64,000 nucleotides of DNA from Dallia pectoralis (Eukaryota > Chordata > Actinopteri > Esociformes > Umbridae), in the NCBI GenBank assembly GCA_029465975.1, contig CM055737.1, positions 22,136,077-22,200,076 on the forward strand, read 5' to 3'. Position 1 is the first letter of the stretch. Each line of letters opens with the position of its first letter. This document shows positions 40,235-51,227 of the stretch, in pieces. The notes beneath the pieces are model-generated. The model was not told the origin of the DNA and did not search any database. It worked only from the letters and a program-made list of their open reading frames with translations. The position numbers and the translations under genes are program-made.

Positions 40235-41839
40235 TTAACAGTAGTACTTTAAAGTCTGCCTAGCCTTAACAGGCAGCCAATGTAAAGAGGCTAATACTGG
40301 GTTAATGTGGTCAAATTTCTTAGTTCTAGTTAAGATTCTAGCAGCCGTATTAAGTACTAATTGAAGTTTGTTTACTGATTTATCAGGGTAACCAGAGAAT
40401 AGAACATTGCAATAATCTAATCTTGAGGTAACAAAAGCATGGATTAGTTTTTCTGCATCAATTTTTGATAAATCATTTCTGATTTTTGCAATATTCAAGA
40501 TGGAAAAATGCTGTCCTTGAAATATATTTTATGTGATCGTCAAATGAGAGATCCGGGTCAAGGGTCACTCCAAGATTTTTTACGCTTTTTTGTGAAATGA
40601 CTATACATCCGTTTAGGTTCAGCGTAAGGTCTGTCAATAAATCTCTCTGTTTCTTAGGTCCTAAAACTAGCATTTCAGTTTTATCTGAATTTAGAGCAGA
40701 AAATTCTCTGTCATCCACCTTCGTATATCTGAAACACAAGCTTCCATAGTGGCTAATTTAGGGCTTCTCCATGTTTCATAGCAATATACAGCTGCGTGTC
40801 ATCGGCATAGCAGTGAAAATTGACATTATGTTTCGAATTACATTACCCAAAGGTAAACATATAGAGTGAGAACAGAAGTGGTCCTAAGACTGAGCCTTGT
40901 GGAACACCAAAGCATACCTTTGATTTGTTAGAGGATAAGCCATCTACACAAACAAACTGAAGTCTATCTGATAAATAAGATCTAAACCAATCGAGAACAT
41001 GTCCTCTTAGCCCAACAAGGGTCTCTAATCTCTCCAAGAGAAGGGAGTGATCAATAGTGTCAAAGGCAGCACTAAGATCAAGAAGCAATAGGAGAGATGC
41101 AGAACCTTTGTCAGAAGCCAATAAAAGGTTGTTTACCACCTAACAAGTGCAGTCTCAGTGCTATGATGGGATCCAAAACCGGACTGGAAGTTTTTCATAT
41201 ATATTATTTGTCTTCAGAAAGGCCGTAAGTTGTAGTGAGACAGATTTTTCTAGGATTTTTGAAAGAAACGGGAGGTTTGATATTGGTCGGTAGTTTTTAG
41301 GATGTCTGGGTCTAAGTTACATTTTTTAGCAGAGGCTTAATTTCTGCAATTTTTAGTGAGGTTGGCACTGATCCGGAGGACAGGGAGCAATTTATTATGT
41401 TCAACATTGATGGGCCAAGCACAGGAAGTAACTCCTTAAGTAATTTAGTTGGAATTGGGTCTAGTTGACAGTTGGTTGATTTTGAACTATTTATTAATTT
41501 TGTAAATGTTTCAAGAGACACAGGTACAAAAGATTCAAGAGTCGCCATTGAAACTAAATCAGGGCAGCTCTGCGGGCTCACAGTACAACAAAGTTTTTGA
41601 GAACTAAGGCAGTTAAATTTACAATTTGCAATTTCTTTTCTAATGTTGATTATTTTTTCATCGAAGTAGTTCATGAATTCATCACAACTAAAGTGAAGAC
41701 CCACTTCATTGGTTAAACATTGCTTTTTAGTGAGTTTTGCAATTGTGTCAAAAAGAAATTTAGGATAATTTTTGTTTGTGTCGATTAGATTAGATAAGTA
41801 GGCTGATCGAGCACTTATAAGTGATTTGCGGTATAGCAC
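40235..41839 (-). pseudogene. L2 ORF2, reverse transcriptase
   Basis: Broken frames encode the RT. On the minus strand: a linker with KKQCLTNEVG and STNCQLDPIPTKLLKELLP (41312-41839), LLLLDLSAAFDTIDHSLLL (motif A) and GVPQGSVLGPLLFSLYM (motif B) in 40843-41139. FHCYADDTQLYIA (motif C) lies near 40780-40830, LGVTLDPDLSFDDHIK at 40473-40739, and HAFVTSRLDYCNVLFSGYP and LHWLPV at 40235-40498. These are standard L2 RT blocks. The enzyme copies LINE RNA at a nicked target. At least four frameshifts. Confidence 0.92.
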
Positions 41840-42151
41840 AGTACTATCAATCCAGGCTAGTCTAAATACTTCTAACTTTGTGGAGCGCTCACTTTCGCTC
41901 CAATTTTCTGGAGGCTTGCTTTAAGTGTTCTAGTAGTGTCAGTGTACCAGGGAGCAAGTTTCTTATTTGGTATTGGTTTTGTTTTTAGGGTGCCACAGCA
42001 TCTAAAGTCTTACAGTATATCGTTTAGATCCTCTATTTGATTGTGTATAGATGATGTAGCTCACTATCATTTAGCAGGCCGAACGAGCCTGGAAGTGCGT
42101 CAATAAATTTATTAGTAGTCAATGAATTTATGCAACGGGTTTTAAAGATCC

Positions 42152-43032
42152 CTACCTGGGGGCAAAAGTGTCACTTGTTTTAATGCTAAATGTTATAAGA
42201 TTATGGTCAGATAAACCAGGATTTTGAGGAAAAATAGTTAGATCAATTACATTTATTCCCTTTGACAACACTAAATCTAAAGTATGATTGTGACAGTGCG
42301 TAGGTCCTGAGACGTGCTGGAGAAAACCTACCGAGTCAATTATGGCATTAAATGCCTTTTGAAGAGGGTCATTGGTATTTCCCATATGGATGTTAAAATC
42401 ACCAGCGATTAAAATTGAATCTGCCATGACTACAATGTTGGACAAGAATTCTGGAAACTCACTTAGGAACAATGTGTACGGCCCAGGAGGCCTGTAGATA
42501 GTAGCTATCAAAACGAGGTATTGCCCTGATTTGTTCTCATAAGTAATACTTCAAAAGACACAAACCCAGTGATTTGTTTTAATGAAAGATTATATTGTGT
42601 AGCATAAATATTAGCAACACCCCCCCCTTTACGGGAAGCACGGGAATCTGATCACTGGTGTAACCTGGGGGAAGCTTCATTTAAAGGAATAAATTCATCA
42701 GGCTTAAGCCAGGTTTCACACAGGGCAATTAGGTCTAATTTATGATCAGTAATTAATTCATTTACTGTAATTGCTTTTGAGGTAAGTGATCTAATATTTA
42801 GGAGACCTATTTTTAGATATGAGATGTTAATGTCAGTTTTATTTATGACTGGACTAATTGAGGGGCTTATATTAATAAGGTTGCTTTTATTAACACTACC
42901 TTTTTTTATTTTATTGAGCCTATTTTTAATGACGGTGTCGATGGTGCAGGGTTTGCTGACTGCTCTGGCTATGCTATCAGCAGATCCCACTAGACTAGCA
43001 GGCTGGCTAACAGCCTGCTGCCTGACCTGCAC
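42152..43032 (-). pseudogene. L2 ORF2, AP-like endonuclease
   Basis: The N-terminal part (42652-43032) has IGLLNIRSLTSKAITVNELI and LIALCETWLKPDEF, covering the catalytic N and E of the AP endonuclease fold. The next part (42152-42511) has IATIYRPPGPY, LIAGDFNIHMGN (the GDFN motif), HNHTLDLVLS and LSDHNLITF (the SDH motif). The domain nicks target DNA to prime reverse transcription. A frameshift lies between 42511 and 42652. Confidence 0.92.
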
Positions 43033-43127
43033 GCTATCTCATGTTAACACTATAGGAGTGAGTCTCCTAGCTATATTCCTAGACAAAAGAAGAGCACCTC
43101 TCCAGCTAGGATGGAGTCCGTCGCTCT

Positions 43128-43502
43128 TCAGCAGATCAGGCTTGACCCTGTTCCTGGGCGAGTCCCAAAACCTGGCCAATTATCCACGTAACCTATCGAT
43201 TGCGACGGGCAGAACTCCGTCTTCAGCCAGCGATTGAGCTGTGAGAGTCTGCTGTAGATCTCATCACTGCCCCTAGCTGGCAGGGGGCCAGAGACTATTA
43301 CTCGATGCCGACACATCTTTTTAGCTAAACTACACGCTAACGCTAGGTTCTGCTTCGTAACCTCTGACTGCCTCATCCTAACATCGTTAGTGCCAACGTG
43401 AATAACAATATCTCTATACTCCCTACGCTTTCCAGTTTTAGACTTCGCTAGCACCAACTCCAGATTAGCGGCTACGCCGGTGGCCCTGCCCCCGGTAAAC
43501 AA
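43128..43502 (-). CDS. L2 ORF1, SGNH esterase-like domain
   Basis: An open stretch with IVIHVGTNDVRMRQSE (SGNH block III), HRVIVSGPLPARGSDEIYSR and LNRWLKTEF. Esterase domains of this kind are known in ORF1 of fish L2 and CR1 elements. The block I region falls just upstream and is frame-broken against the N-terminal part at 43570-43920. The C-terminal DxxH block is not obvious in this frame. Confidence 0.8.
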   Translation of the reverse strand: MFTGGRATGVAANLELVLAKSKTGKRREYRDIVIHVGTNDVRMRQSEVTKQNLALACSLAKKMCRHRVIVSGPLPARGSDEIYSRLSQLNRWLKTEFCPSQSIGYVDNWPGFGTRPGTGSSLIC

Positions 43503-43569
43503 TGAATGATCGCTGGCTGATCCTCTAATCTAATACTGCGAGTAATGGAATCGCCAATAACTAGCGTTT

Positions 43570-43925
43570 TCAGTTTTTCGGGCTGCCAGCAGAAATTGCA
43601 AGCCGTTCGTTCCCATCAGAGCACGGCTCGGGCAGTGGTTCCGACTCTAAGGGAGAAAATTGGTTGGAAAGACTAATTTTCGCCGGTCGGTAGCAATTCT
43701 TTCCAGTAGCCGAGAAAGACTTGAAGGAGTTGCCCGGCTGCCAGGGCTGTGCCGAGGGGCTAGCTCTATGCTGTGTTCCTAGTGGCACAGGCGCAATAGC
43801 TTGCCTGTCTACTCTACCATAAGCCTTCCCTGACACATGCACCTGTAACCGAGACTCTAACTTCGCTATCTTCTCTTGAAGGCGGTAGTTCTCCTTCAGG
43901 TTAAAAGTACACCGACTACAGTGAA
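43570..43925 (-). CDS. L2 ORF1, N-terminal coiled-coil part
   Basis: Minus strand from about 43925: CSRCTFNLKENYRLQEKIAK, then LESRLQVHVSGKAYGRVD, a Cys pair followed by a short heptad-like coiled coil, then a Ser/Pro-rich linker to 43570 (ERLAISAGSPKN). The coiled coil probably drives ORF1 multimerisation. The exact start is not clear. Confidence 0.7.
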
Positions 43926-44205
43926 AAGGAATAACACAAACGAATACTTAACTTTCTAGTGCGCAGATGAGTAGCACGACTTATCCAGACGGAGACACAG
44001 GAAGGTCCCGGTGAATGTTCGGATAAGTTTGTAAACTGTAAAACAAAATCAGGGAAATTAAGCAAGTAATTATATAAGTACGAACGAGAAAACTAAAGCT
44101 AGGTAGGCAGGAGCAGGCGCGTCCAGTTGGAACAAACAGGAAACAGGAACTAGAGCTCAGGAGCAAACAGGAAGTCGTCACTCCAGTCGTCACGAGTGTA
44201 GGTAA

Positions 44206-44227
44206 CATAGGCTGCATCTTGCCATTG
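44206..44227 (+). pseudogene. hAT transposase exon 1, end after the L2 insertion
   Basis: CATAGGCTGCATCTTGCCATTG encodes HRLHLAI plus one base and continues the block broken at 38645. It is followed directly by GTAAGT, a consensus splice donor. Confidence 0.85.
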
Positions 44228-44239
44228 GTAAGTGTAAAT

Positions 44240-44610
44240 TATATGTGCTTTAGGTAAGGGATAGAGCGAGGCGGTTGTTATAATAGCAGCTAAAGTTAGC
44301 CCCCCCGCTCGCGTCGGGGTCCTAATCAGCCTAAAGGCATTGTATTCGCTGTATAACAACCGCCTCGCTCTACATTATCCCGCTTATTACATGGCTACCT
44401 TCCAAATAAAGTATTTTACACAAAATATTGATCTAAAAGGTGTTTATTGATTTAAAAATAATTGTATTGCTTCCGCTAGAGAAAATAGTACGCTCCGAAT
44501 CCATATTCATGGCAACGGTCTGTTATACTTCGCAGGGGTCTGTTATCAAGAAATAACAGACCGCATTCTACATTGGAATTCAACCAAGCCATGTAATAAA
44601 TGGTACTATT
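44240..44610. mobile_element. MITE-like palindromic element
   Basis: AGAGCGAGGCGGTTGTTATA (about 44262) pairs with its reverse complement at about 44350. A second pair, CTTATTACATGGCT (~44382) and AGCCATGTAATAA (~44588), lies further out. No ORF. A TGTTAT..AAATAACAGACC pair sits inside. The superfamily and exact borders are unclear. Confidence 0.5.
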
Positions 44611-44755
44611 TTAGGCTATTGCAAGTATTATGTTATTATAAACAATAGGAAACTCTGAGCACTTGTAAGTTGTATTTCCCCACTGCATGGTCAGCAAGAC
44701 TCAGCATTTATCTAACAGGATTATCACTGTGTAAGAATTTTTGTTAATTATGCAG

Positions 44756-45497
44756 CCTCATCTCATCTCTCATCTCATCTTCAACCACTTATCCGGGGTC
44801 GGGTCGCGGGGGTAGCAGCTCTAGCAGGGGACCCCAAACTTCCCTTTCCCGGGCAACATTAGCCAGCTCTGACTGGGGAATCCCGAGGCGTACCCAGGCC
44901 AGTGTGGAGATATAATCTCTCCACCTAGTCCTGGGTCTTCCCCGAGGTCTCCTCCCAGCTGGACGTGGCTGGAACACCTCTCTAGGGAGGTGCCCAGGTG
45001 GCATTCGTACAAGATGCCCGAACCACCTCAACTGGCTCCTTTCTATGCAAAGGAGCAGCGGCTCTACTCCGAGTTCTTCTCGGATGACTGAGCTTCTCAC
45101 CCTATCCCTAAGGGAGAGGCCAGCCACCTTCTGAGAAAACCCATTTCGGCCGCTTGTACCCGCGATCTCGTTCTTTCGTCATGACCCAGCTTTCATGACC
45201 ATAGGTGAGGGTAGGAACAAAGATTGACCGGTAGATCGAGAGCTTTGCCTTTCGGCTCAGCTCTCTTTTCGTCACAACGGTGCGGTGAAGCAAATGCAAC
45301 ACCGCCCCCGCTGCTCCGATCCTCCGACCAATCTCCCGCTCCATTGTTCCCTCACTCGCGAACAAGACCCCGAGGTACTTGAACTCCTTCACTTGGAGTA
45401 AGGACTCATTCCCTACCCGGAGTAGGCACTCCACCGGTTTCCTGCTGAGAGTCATGGCCTCAGATTTAGAGGTGCTAACCCTCATCCCAGCCTTTGA
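44756..45497 (-). mobile_element. Rex/RTE-like LINE, 5'-truncated 3' end
   Basis: Encodes the RT C-terminus in two frames: SKSEAMTLSRKPVE, VKEFKYLGVLFASEG and TLTYGHESWVMT (45108-45485), then GLSLRDRVRSSVIREELGVE, LRWFGHLVRMPPGHL and GRRPRGRPRTRWRDY (44789-45127). The 3' end on the minus strand is GGATAAGTGGTTGAAG followed by ATGAGATGAG-type repeats (44756-44780). This is a common teleost LINE terminus. A frameshift lies near 45125. The 5' end is at, or a few bases past, the hAT insertion at 45498-46818. Confidence 0.8.
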
Positions 45498-45930
45498 CAG
45501 TGTTGGGAAAGTTCACTTTCTACATGAACTAGTTCAAAGTTCAGTTCACACATTTTAAAATGAACTAGTTCAGTTCATAGTTCAAATTTTGAACTAGTTC
45601 ATTTATAGTTCTTTTCCATATTATTGCCAGAGCCCATATAGAACCACAGACATGAAGAACAAGAAATATTAACATCATGATTATCATGGCAAAAATGATC
45701 ACAGTAATATCTATTAAAGCAATTGTGAGCTGAGGCAATCACTGAAATAATTGGACATGTTTATATTGAAAACCAGAACTATAATAATATCACCAATAAC
45801 TATTGATTGAGACTGGGTATTTACTGTAATTATTACCGAAGAATAATACTATTGTAATATAATCACTGTAGACCACCGATGCTGAGGAGCCTCTCTACTG
45901 GAGCGCTTGAGGGCAGGGCAGTGTTGTGTT

Positions 45931-46592
45931 TTATGGGTTTAACAGTGTCTGTACCTTCTTTCTTGATGGCACGTTTTTGGATGGCTGCAACCCCTTAATT
46001 AAGTAAACGAAAGCTGGGCTTTCCACTTTACTCAAAGGCTGCAGGTCTCCGACAATATACTGCACCACCAGGTTGTCCAATATACTGCACCACCAGGTTG
46101 TCCAATATACTGCACCACCAGGTTGTCCAATATACTGCACCACCAGGTTGTCCAATATACTGCACCACCAGGTTGTCCAATATACTGCACCACCAGGTTG
46201 TCCAATATACTGCACCACCAGGTTGTCCAGCTGCGGCTGGGAGATGACAACGGAGCCGCTATACTGTAGGCAGTTATCGGGATCTGGGTTGATTGGGTCG
46301 AGGATCTGTTTTTGTCGTTGATTGTACTTTAATTCAATATGCCGTTTCAGGTTGCTTTGGATGATATTGATGTGCGGATTTTATTTTTAAAACCCGGCGG
46401 GCAAAGTTTGCACAAAAACGTCTGATTTTGCCCATCCTCACCGACCTTGCCATAAAACTCATTAAAAGTACAATTCGACGCCTCCTTGCTCCTTTGTCGC
46501 TCATAGATACTTTTGGTTTTTATTTTAATGATGATGCGGCGGTGCGACACTAGTGGCTGATGTTGCCAGATTGGGTGTTTTTTCCGATACAT
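45931..46592 (-). pseudogene. hAT derivative: BED zinc finger and transposase N-terminus
   Basis: Minus strand from 46592: VGEDGQNQTFLCKLC, then SNLKRHIE (46300-46350), a BED-type C2H2-like DNA-binding finger. Then come LDNLVVQYI, repeated by a 25-bp minisatellite, and GDLQPLSKVESPAFVYLIKG with PSRKKVQTLL (45950-46050), the conserved hAT block after the BED finger. The catalytic part is missing. The minisatellite rotates the frame, so no continuous product is expected. Confidence 0.75.
46056..46230. repeat. 25-bp coding-derived minisatellite, ~7 copies
   Basis: CCAATATACTGCACCACCAG plus GTTGT repeats every 25 bp (TATACTGCAC at 46081, 46106 and so on) with essentially no divergence. On the minus strand one unit is the LDNLVVQYI segment of the hAT transposase. 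Confidence 0.95.
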
Positions 46593-46961
46593 ATTAATAT
46601 CTGTTGTTGCCGGGTTTGCGCAAAGAAGGCACTATAGAAATCTGGCATCATATTAAACGAGGGTAAACTAAGAGAACGTGCGGTTCAAAGACACCAGAAT
46701 GAACGAGTTCACAGGAACGTTCATCAGCCAGTAAAGCAGCACGTTCAGTTCACGTTTGCCCAAAATATGAACGCGTTCATGAACTATAGTTCAATGAACG
46801 CGTTCAGGCACAACACTGGCCTTTGAAATATTACTTTATTAAAATAATTATATTACTATAAAATTTAATTTAGGTAAATTATTAATAATTAAATAATTGG
46901 CTACAATGTTTACTGGTAGTTTGAATAGTTTTTAACAATTTATTTCTTATCCACTTTCCAG

Positions 46962-47956
46962 GAAATGCTGTTAAGAATGACAGCCGCATTGACCGTGCTG
47001 CTGGACTGTGCCAAAATTGGTGGGACATTTTTCCCACAGCTGGAAGCAGAAGACGGCACTGAAAAAGCACAACAGGAGCACAACCTCCTGAGCACTCACT
47101 CATCACAGAATGTCCAACTAGGTGGGGCTCAAGACAAAAGATGATTGAGAGGGTCTTGGAGCAGCGGAAGGCCATTTCTGATGTCCACGGCATCTAGTTC
47201 CCTCCTGGCAGGACCTGGATGTACTAGAGTCTGTAAACCTGGCATTCCACCCTTTGCAGGAATTTACTGATGCTCTTTCCGGGAAATCTATGTCAGTGTT
47301 TCATATGTGAAACCCGTCCTTCATCTTTTAAAGACATCGGTTCTTGTAGAAAAGGAAGATGACACAGATTTAACCAAGTCCATTAAAGTGAAAATCCTGG
47401 ATTACATGAATACAAAGTATGATGACCGGGAACACAAGAACTTCTGGACATCGCATCCTTCATGGACCCCAGGTTCAAGGTCACCTACATCAGCAGTGAA
47501 AAAGTTGAGGACATCAAGAGCAGGATCATGTCAGAAATGAAAGACTTAGCTCAGAAGGAGGGGACACATTCTGAGAACACAGAGGCCCAGACCATGGAGC
47601 CACCCAGCGAAAAAAAGACAAAGCGATCATTGGGCAGTTTGCTCAAAACAAATCCAAGCCCCACTCCAACAGCATCTTTCATGCATCTAGAGCAAGCTGT
47701 TGAAGCTGAACTTAACAGCTACTTCTTCTCCCCCACCATTCACAGTGAAGCCGACCCTTTGGCCTGGTGGAAACTCCACCAGGTCACCTACCCTAAGCTG
47801 ACCAAACTTGCACGGAAGTATCTTTGTATACCTGCAGCTAGTTCTCCCTCCGAGATGCTCTTCAGCACTTCAGGGAATGTGGTAACATGTCAACGTACAT
47901 GTTTGAAACCTAGCAAAGTTAACATGCTGGTTTTCTTGGCCAAGAACTTGCCCTAA
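46962..47956 (+). pseudogene. hAT transposase exon 2, C-terminal half
   Basis: Begins NAVKNDSRIDRAAGLC directly after the acceptor. Then ECPTRWGSRQKMIERVLEQ (47107-47165), the CxxH-like/RW block, ASFMDPRFKV (47452-47475), and the dimerisation domain ADPLAWWKLHQVTYPKLTKL, ARKYLCIPAASSPSEMLFST and SGNVVTCQR to a stop at 47956. Frame breaks near 47020, 47195 and 47440. The best continuous stretch is 47462-47956. Together with 38118-38645 and 44206-44227 it forms one ZBED-like hAT gene with a single visible intron. Confidence 0.9.
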
Positions 47957-50197
47957 AGAGATAGCCAAGGCAGTAACTTGTCCTAAAGGGGCAGATATTT
48001 TTTTGCTGGTTTTATGAGCCATACAGTTTTTAAAATTTTCATTTTTATATGCATTTATTGATTTGAGTATAACAGTTATTTTCCCCACATTTGTTTTGTT
48101 CAAAGAGAGATGTTTTTGTTGAGTTTACAAGAAAATATTTTAAAAGGAGCAGGGAAATTGAACGTTATTAAATTGAACAACTCAAATCATAAGTTGCATC
48201 ACATGTTTGTAATTTCACATGCCTTTCACATGATGCCACACACAAACATCTCTAATTTAATCTCAGCAGAAACAACTCAAGTCTAATGTTGAAACTCATT
48301 CTTCCAAATCTCCCTGATTAAAGGGGCGGTCACACTACACAGTTTGATATATTGCCTTTCATTTATAAACATTGTTGTGGGAGGCTGAAAGTGTTATCAA
48401 ATGCAAAGAACTTTCTCATATTGCTATATGTGCCGCTTTAAAATGAGTGTTCTTTTAATTGAGTTTAGAGGTCACACCATGACGTATCTGTAAGGAACTG
48501 CCTCTAGCCCTCTATGCCAGAGTCGACACACCCCTGCCAGCGAGGAGAGGGAGATAATTATGGACATTCTTTCACCTGTGGTTTGTTCTCACCTGTTTTG
48601 TGTTTGGTTTGTTAGTTTCTGGATATAGTGTGGGTCTTTTCAGTCTGTTGGTGTTGGGGCATTGTTTAAGGTATGTTTTTACGTTGCTTGTTCTGTTAAT
48701 ACGTTTATGTTTGCTGGTTCGTTGTTTCATGGATGTTTTATGTTTACTGTTGGGATGTAAGTGTTCAGTGCCCTGTTTGTTCTCTAAATGTTAGTTTGTT
48801 CTTGTTCTATGTATGTTAGTTCTATGTTTGGTCTTGTTCTATGTTATCAGTCTATTGAGATGTATTGGTTTTCCCATTAGGATGTCTAATACATAATTAT
48901 TTTTTGGGATCAACACATTAGATGTTCGACTCGCCGGATATACCGTTATACCGTTTGCATAACCTTAATGTTATTTTGAAAGTGGCCGTTCCTTTATTGT
49001 AGATGTGAAAACGTGGGGGAAAAGTGTGGTCATATTTTTACATTCCTACACAGTTTTGACTTTCACAAGTCAAAGCAATTTATCATTACTCAATGTTTAA
49101 CAGTTGAAATTACTGTACCAGTCATTTGGATTATAGGTATACTTAATTTAATGCAGCAACAAATGACAAAATACTGTATTACCTATCCATATACCCCTCA
49201 GCTCCTTAGTATAATTTATATTGTTATATTCATATGTTTTATGTATACGCACCCAAAGTAAATTCCTTGTCTGTTAACACATTCATGGCGATTAAACACT
49301 TTTAATTCTGATTTCGGATTCTTGATTGCTGATATGAACAGACAAACACATGCATTTACCTGCTTTAAAAGAGACTTAGGTGACTAAGAACAATATAAGT
49401 AGTAAAGACTACCATTTAATTAGGGATTACTCATGGACCGACTAGAACATGGGAACATGTGTGTTGGAGTTTGTATGAATAAATGTGGGCAGAAATCGTA
49501 TTTTATGCAGTGGGAATTGTGGAAGAAATGTACTGTCCTGTGGTGGCTCTGACATTTAGAAAATATGAAATTAATTTATGACATTATTAAAATACAATAC
49601 CGTAACAATTGATAGAACCATATGGTGACCACTAAACGCATTTAATTTGTCTCCTGGGTTTGCAGACTTTGCGGTGTTCCCTTGCGTTTTAATTAAACAT
49701 TCAAGTTCCACATAACCTTCCATCAATATCTCTGGTTCTGCTGAGGATAAAAAGTGGGCGGGATCTGAAGTGCTTCATGGGAAGCTGGAACAACCACCGA
49801 TCAGAACAGAGGAAAATCTTTCACCAGAACAGCTTTGGTACATTGAATGTTACAGACACCGGTGGATGAGCCAGATGTAGAGATAGGATTTAAGCATCTA
49901 TGCAAAGTTAGAAAGATTCCACAACCTTTATAGGTTATTTCATACAAAAATGCAAATGTTTATGTTTGAAACCCATAGACTTTAATCCATCTTCGGTACA
50001 CAAATGAAAATCTGCGATTTCTCCCATTGACAGCTACACACAACTACCAAATTGATCCAATTTAGTTTTAGAGGATCAAAGAAACATAAACCATTTTATA
50101 AATGTATTTATAATACATCATTTTATTGCCATGATGGCTGAATATAATATGAATACTGTTAGACCAGTAAAAAAACAGACCGTACATAGTTCAAAAT
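47957..50197. other. Unassigned, AT-rich sequence
   Basis: No gene or RNA recognised. GGCGGTCACACTACAC (~48325) and GAGGTCACACC (~48469) may mark the 3' end of the hAT element. 48590-48880 is T/G-rich on the plus strand and repeat-like. The remainder has no clear structure. Confidence 0.5.
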
Positions 50198-50362
50198 ATT
50201 GGGATTTATCAAACCGTGCGCACGCACATCCTACGCCGTTTTCGCTAATAAATCCCAATGATCTCTATATGAGGCGCAGCTTTGCGGCTTCATGTCACGC
50301 CCATATTTGCCCATAAAAAGGCTGAGAAACACACAAAATTAATATTCATTGATTGAGACAGC

Positions 50363-50602
50363 ATGGCGGAGAGGAAAACAAAAAAATAAACTTCACACAA
50401 TGTGAAGTGGAAGTTCTTATTGGAGAGATCGAAAAAAAAAATGTTGTTTGGGGGGCACAGCATGGGCATCACTAATGCCAAAAAGGCGTTAGAGTGGAAA
50501 AACGTAGCTGACGCTGTAAATGCGGCAGCGTCAAAAACTCGGACCGTGGCCGAACAAAAAAAAAAGTGGTCGGATATAAAAATCAATGCGAAAAACGCAT
50601 AG
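50363..50602 (+). pseudogene. Harbinger Myb/SANT-like DNA-binding protein
   Basis: ATG at 50363 (MAERKTKK) runs into a stop after an A-run that is one base short. The next frame has VEVLIGEIEK, then WKNVADAVNAAASKTRTVAE and QKKKWSDIK, the trihelix/MADF-like pattern of the Harbinger accessory protein, which helps the transposase find element ends. Further coding-like sequence follows to about 50770, where a CCGGTAAGT donor appears. A second A-run expansion lies near 50430. Confidence 0.7.
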
Positions 50603-51227
50603 CATCGCGCAAGTGTGTCTGCCACGGGTGGGGGAAAGGGGACACCGGAGCTGACCCCCCTTGATGAAAGACTCGCAGCCATAATCGGGGAATCCCTTTT
50701 AAGTGGAGTGGTGACTGAGGCGGAGGGGGACACTGACGCGCAAGAGGCACCGGATGACACCGGTAAGTGAAATGAGTATAAGGAATACATTCAAGTCACA
50801 TGTATGTAGGCTACACAATTACTCTTTATTCACACAAAATACTCTTTCATTCAGTCGCTGGGTGATCCAGCGGGGCCAGTGGTTCCGGTGCTGCAGCTGA
50901 GCAGCCGTCTGGGCCCAGCGTCTCCAAGGCACATGCATCGCAACCCTCCAGCAGCGGCCGTGTCCTCAACGAAGCCGTCCTGCAAATGCAGGCCAAATTT
51001 ATTTGGTCAGAGATGTCAGCTAAGGAGTTAGAAGAGCTAAACAGCACATTAAAAACAATTTCTTAATAAATAATATAATTTACACATACCTTTTGTGGTT
51101 CTTCACAAGCGACGCATCACTTCCAAACACTGGCGCAGAGCAGCCGATTTGGCTCAAATGCTTGGGGATGGGGTCAGGGTCAGGCACAACACAGCCGGCC
51201 GTCGGCGTCGGGTTTAATGGCACGTTT

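Larger units (their letters stand above)
38646..44205 (-). mobile_element. L2-type LINE, near full length
   Basis: A 5.6-kb non-LTR element in minus orientation inserted into the hAT exon. Minus-strand order: 5' UTR (~43930-44205), ORF1 with coiled-coil start and esterase domain, ORF2 with AP endonuclease and RT, a long 3' region with a 90-bp tandem repeat, and a TGATTGATTGAT tail at 38646-38660. The RT and endonuclease motifs and the GATT-type tail fit L2. The hAT codons are continuous across the insertion, with CAT(A) possibly duplicated at 38643-38646 and 44206-44209. Confidence 0.9.
45498..46818 (-). mobile_element. hAT derivative, 1321 bp, with 8-bp TIR and 8-bp TSD
   Basis: Ends CAGTGTTG..CAACACTG, flanked by the exact 8-bp duplication GCCTTTGA (45490-45497 and 46819-46826). 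Subterminal regions are full of GAACTAGTTCA/TGAACGCGTTCA palindromes. The interior keeps a BED-finger and transposase N-terminus on the minus strand but no catalytic core, so it is a non-autonomous deletion derivative. It inserted into the LINE fragment. Confidence 0.92.
44228..46961 (+). other. hAT transposase intron (GT-AG), filled with other elements
   Basis: Donor G|GTAAGT at 44227/44228; acceptor TTATCCACTTTCCAG|GAA at 46961/46962. Splicing would join ATT-G to GA-AAT-GCT, giving the conserved IGNAVKND of hAT transposases. The intron holds a palindromic MITE-like element, a LINE 3' end and a hAT derivative. Confidence 0.8.

Noticed and set aside
45931..46250. Open frames rich in WTTWWCSILDNLVVQ
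   Set aside because: Phase-shifted translations of the 25-bp minisatellite, not a real protein beyond one unit.
47957..50197. A host gene between the hAT and Harbinger elements
   Set aside because: Open frames are short, AT-rich and without recognisable domains or splice structure.
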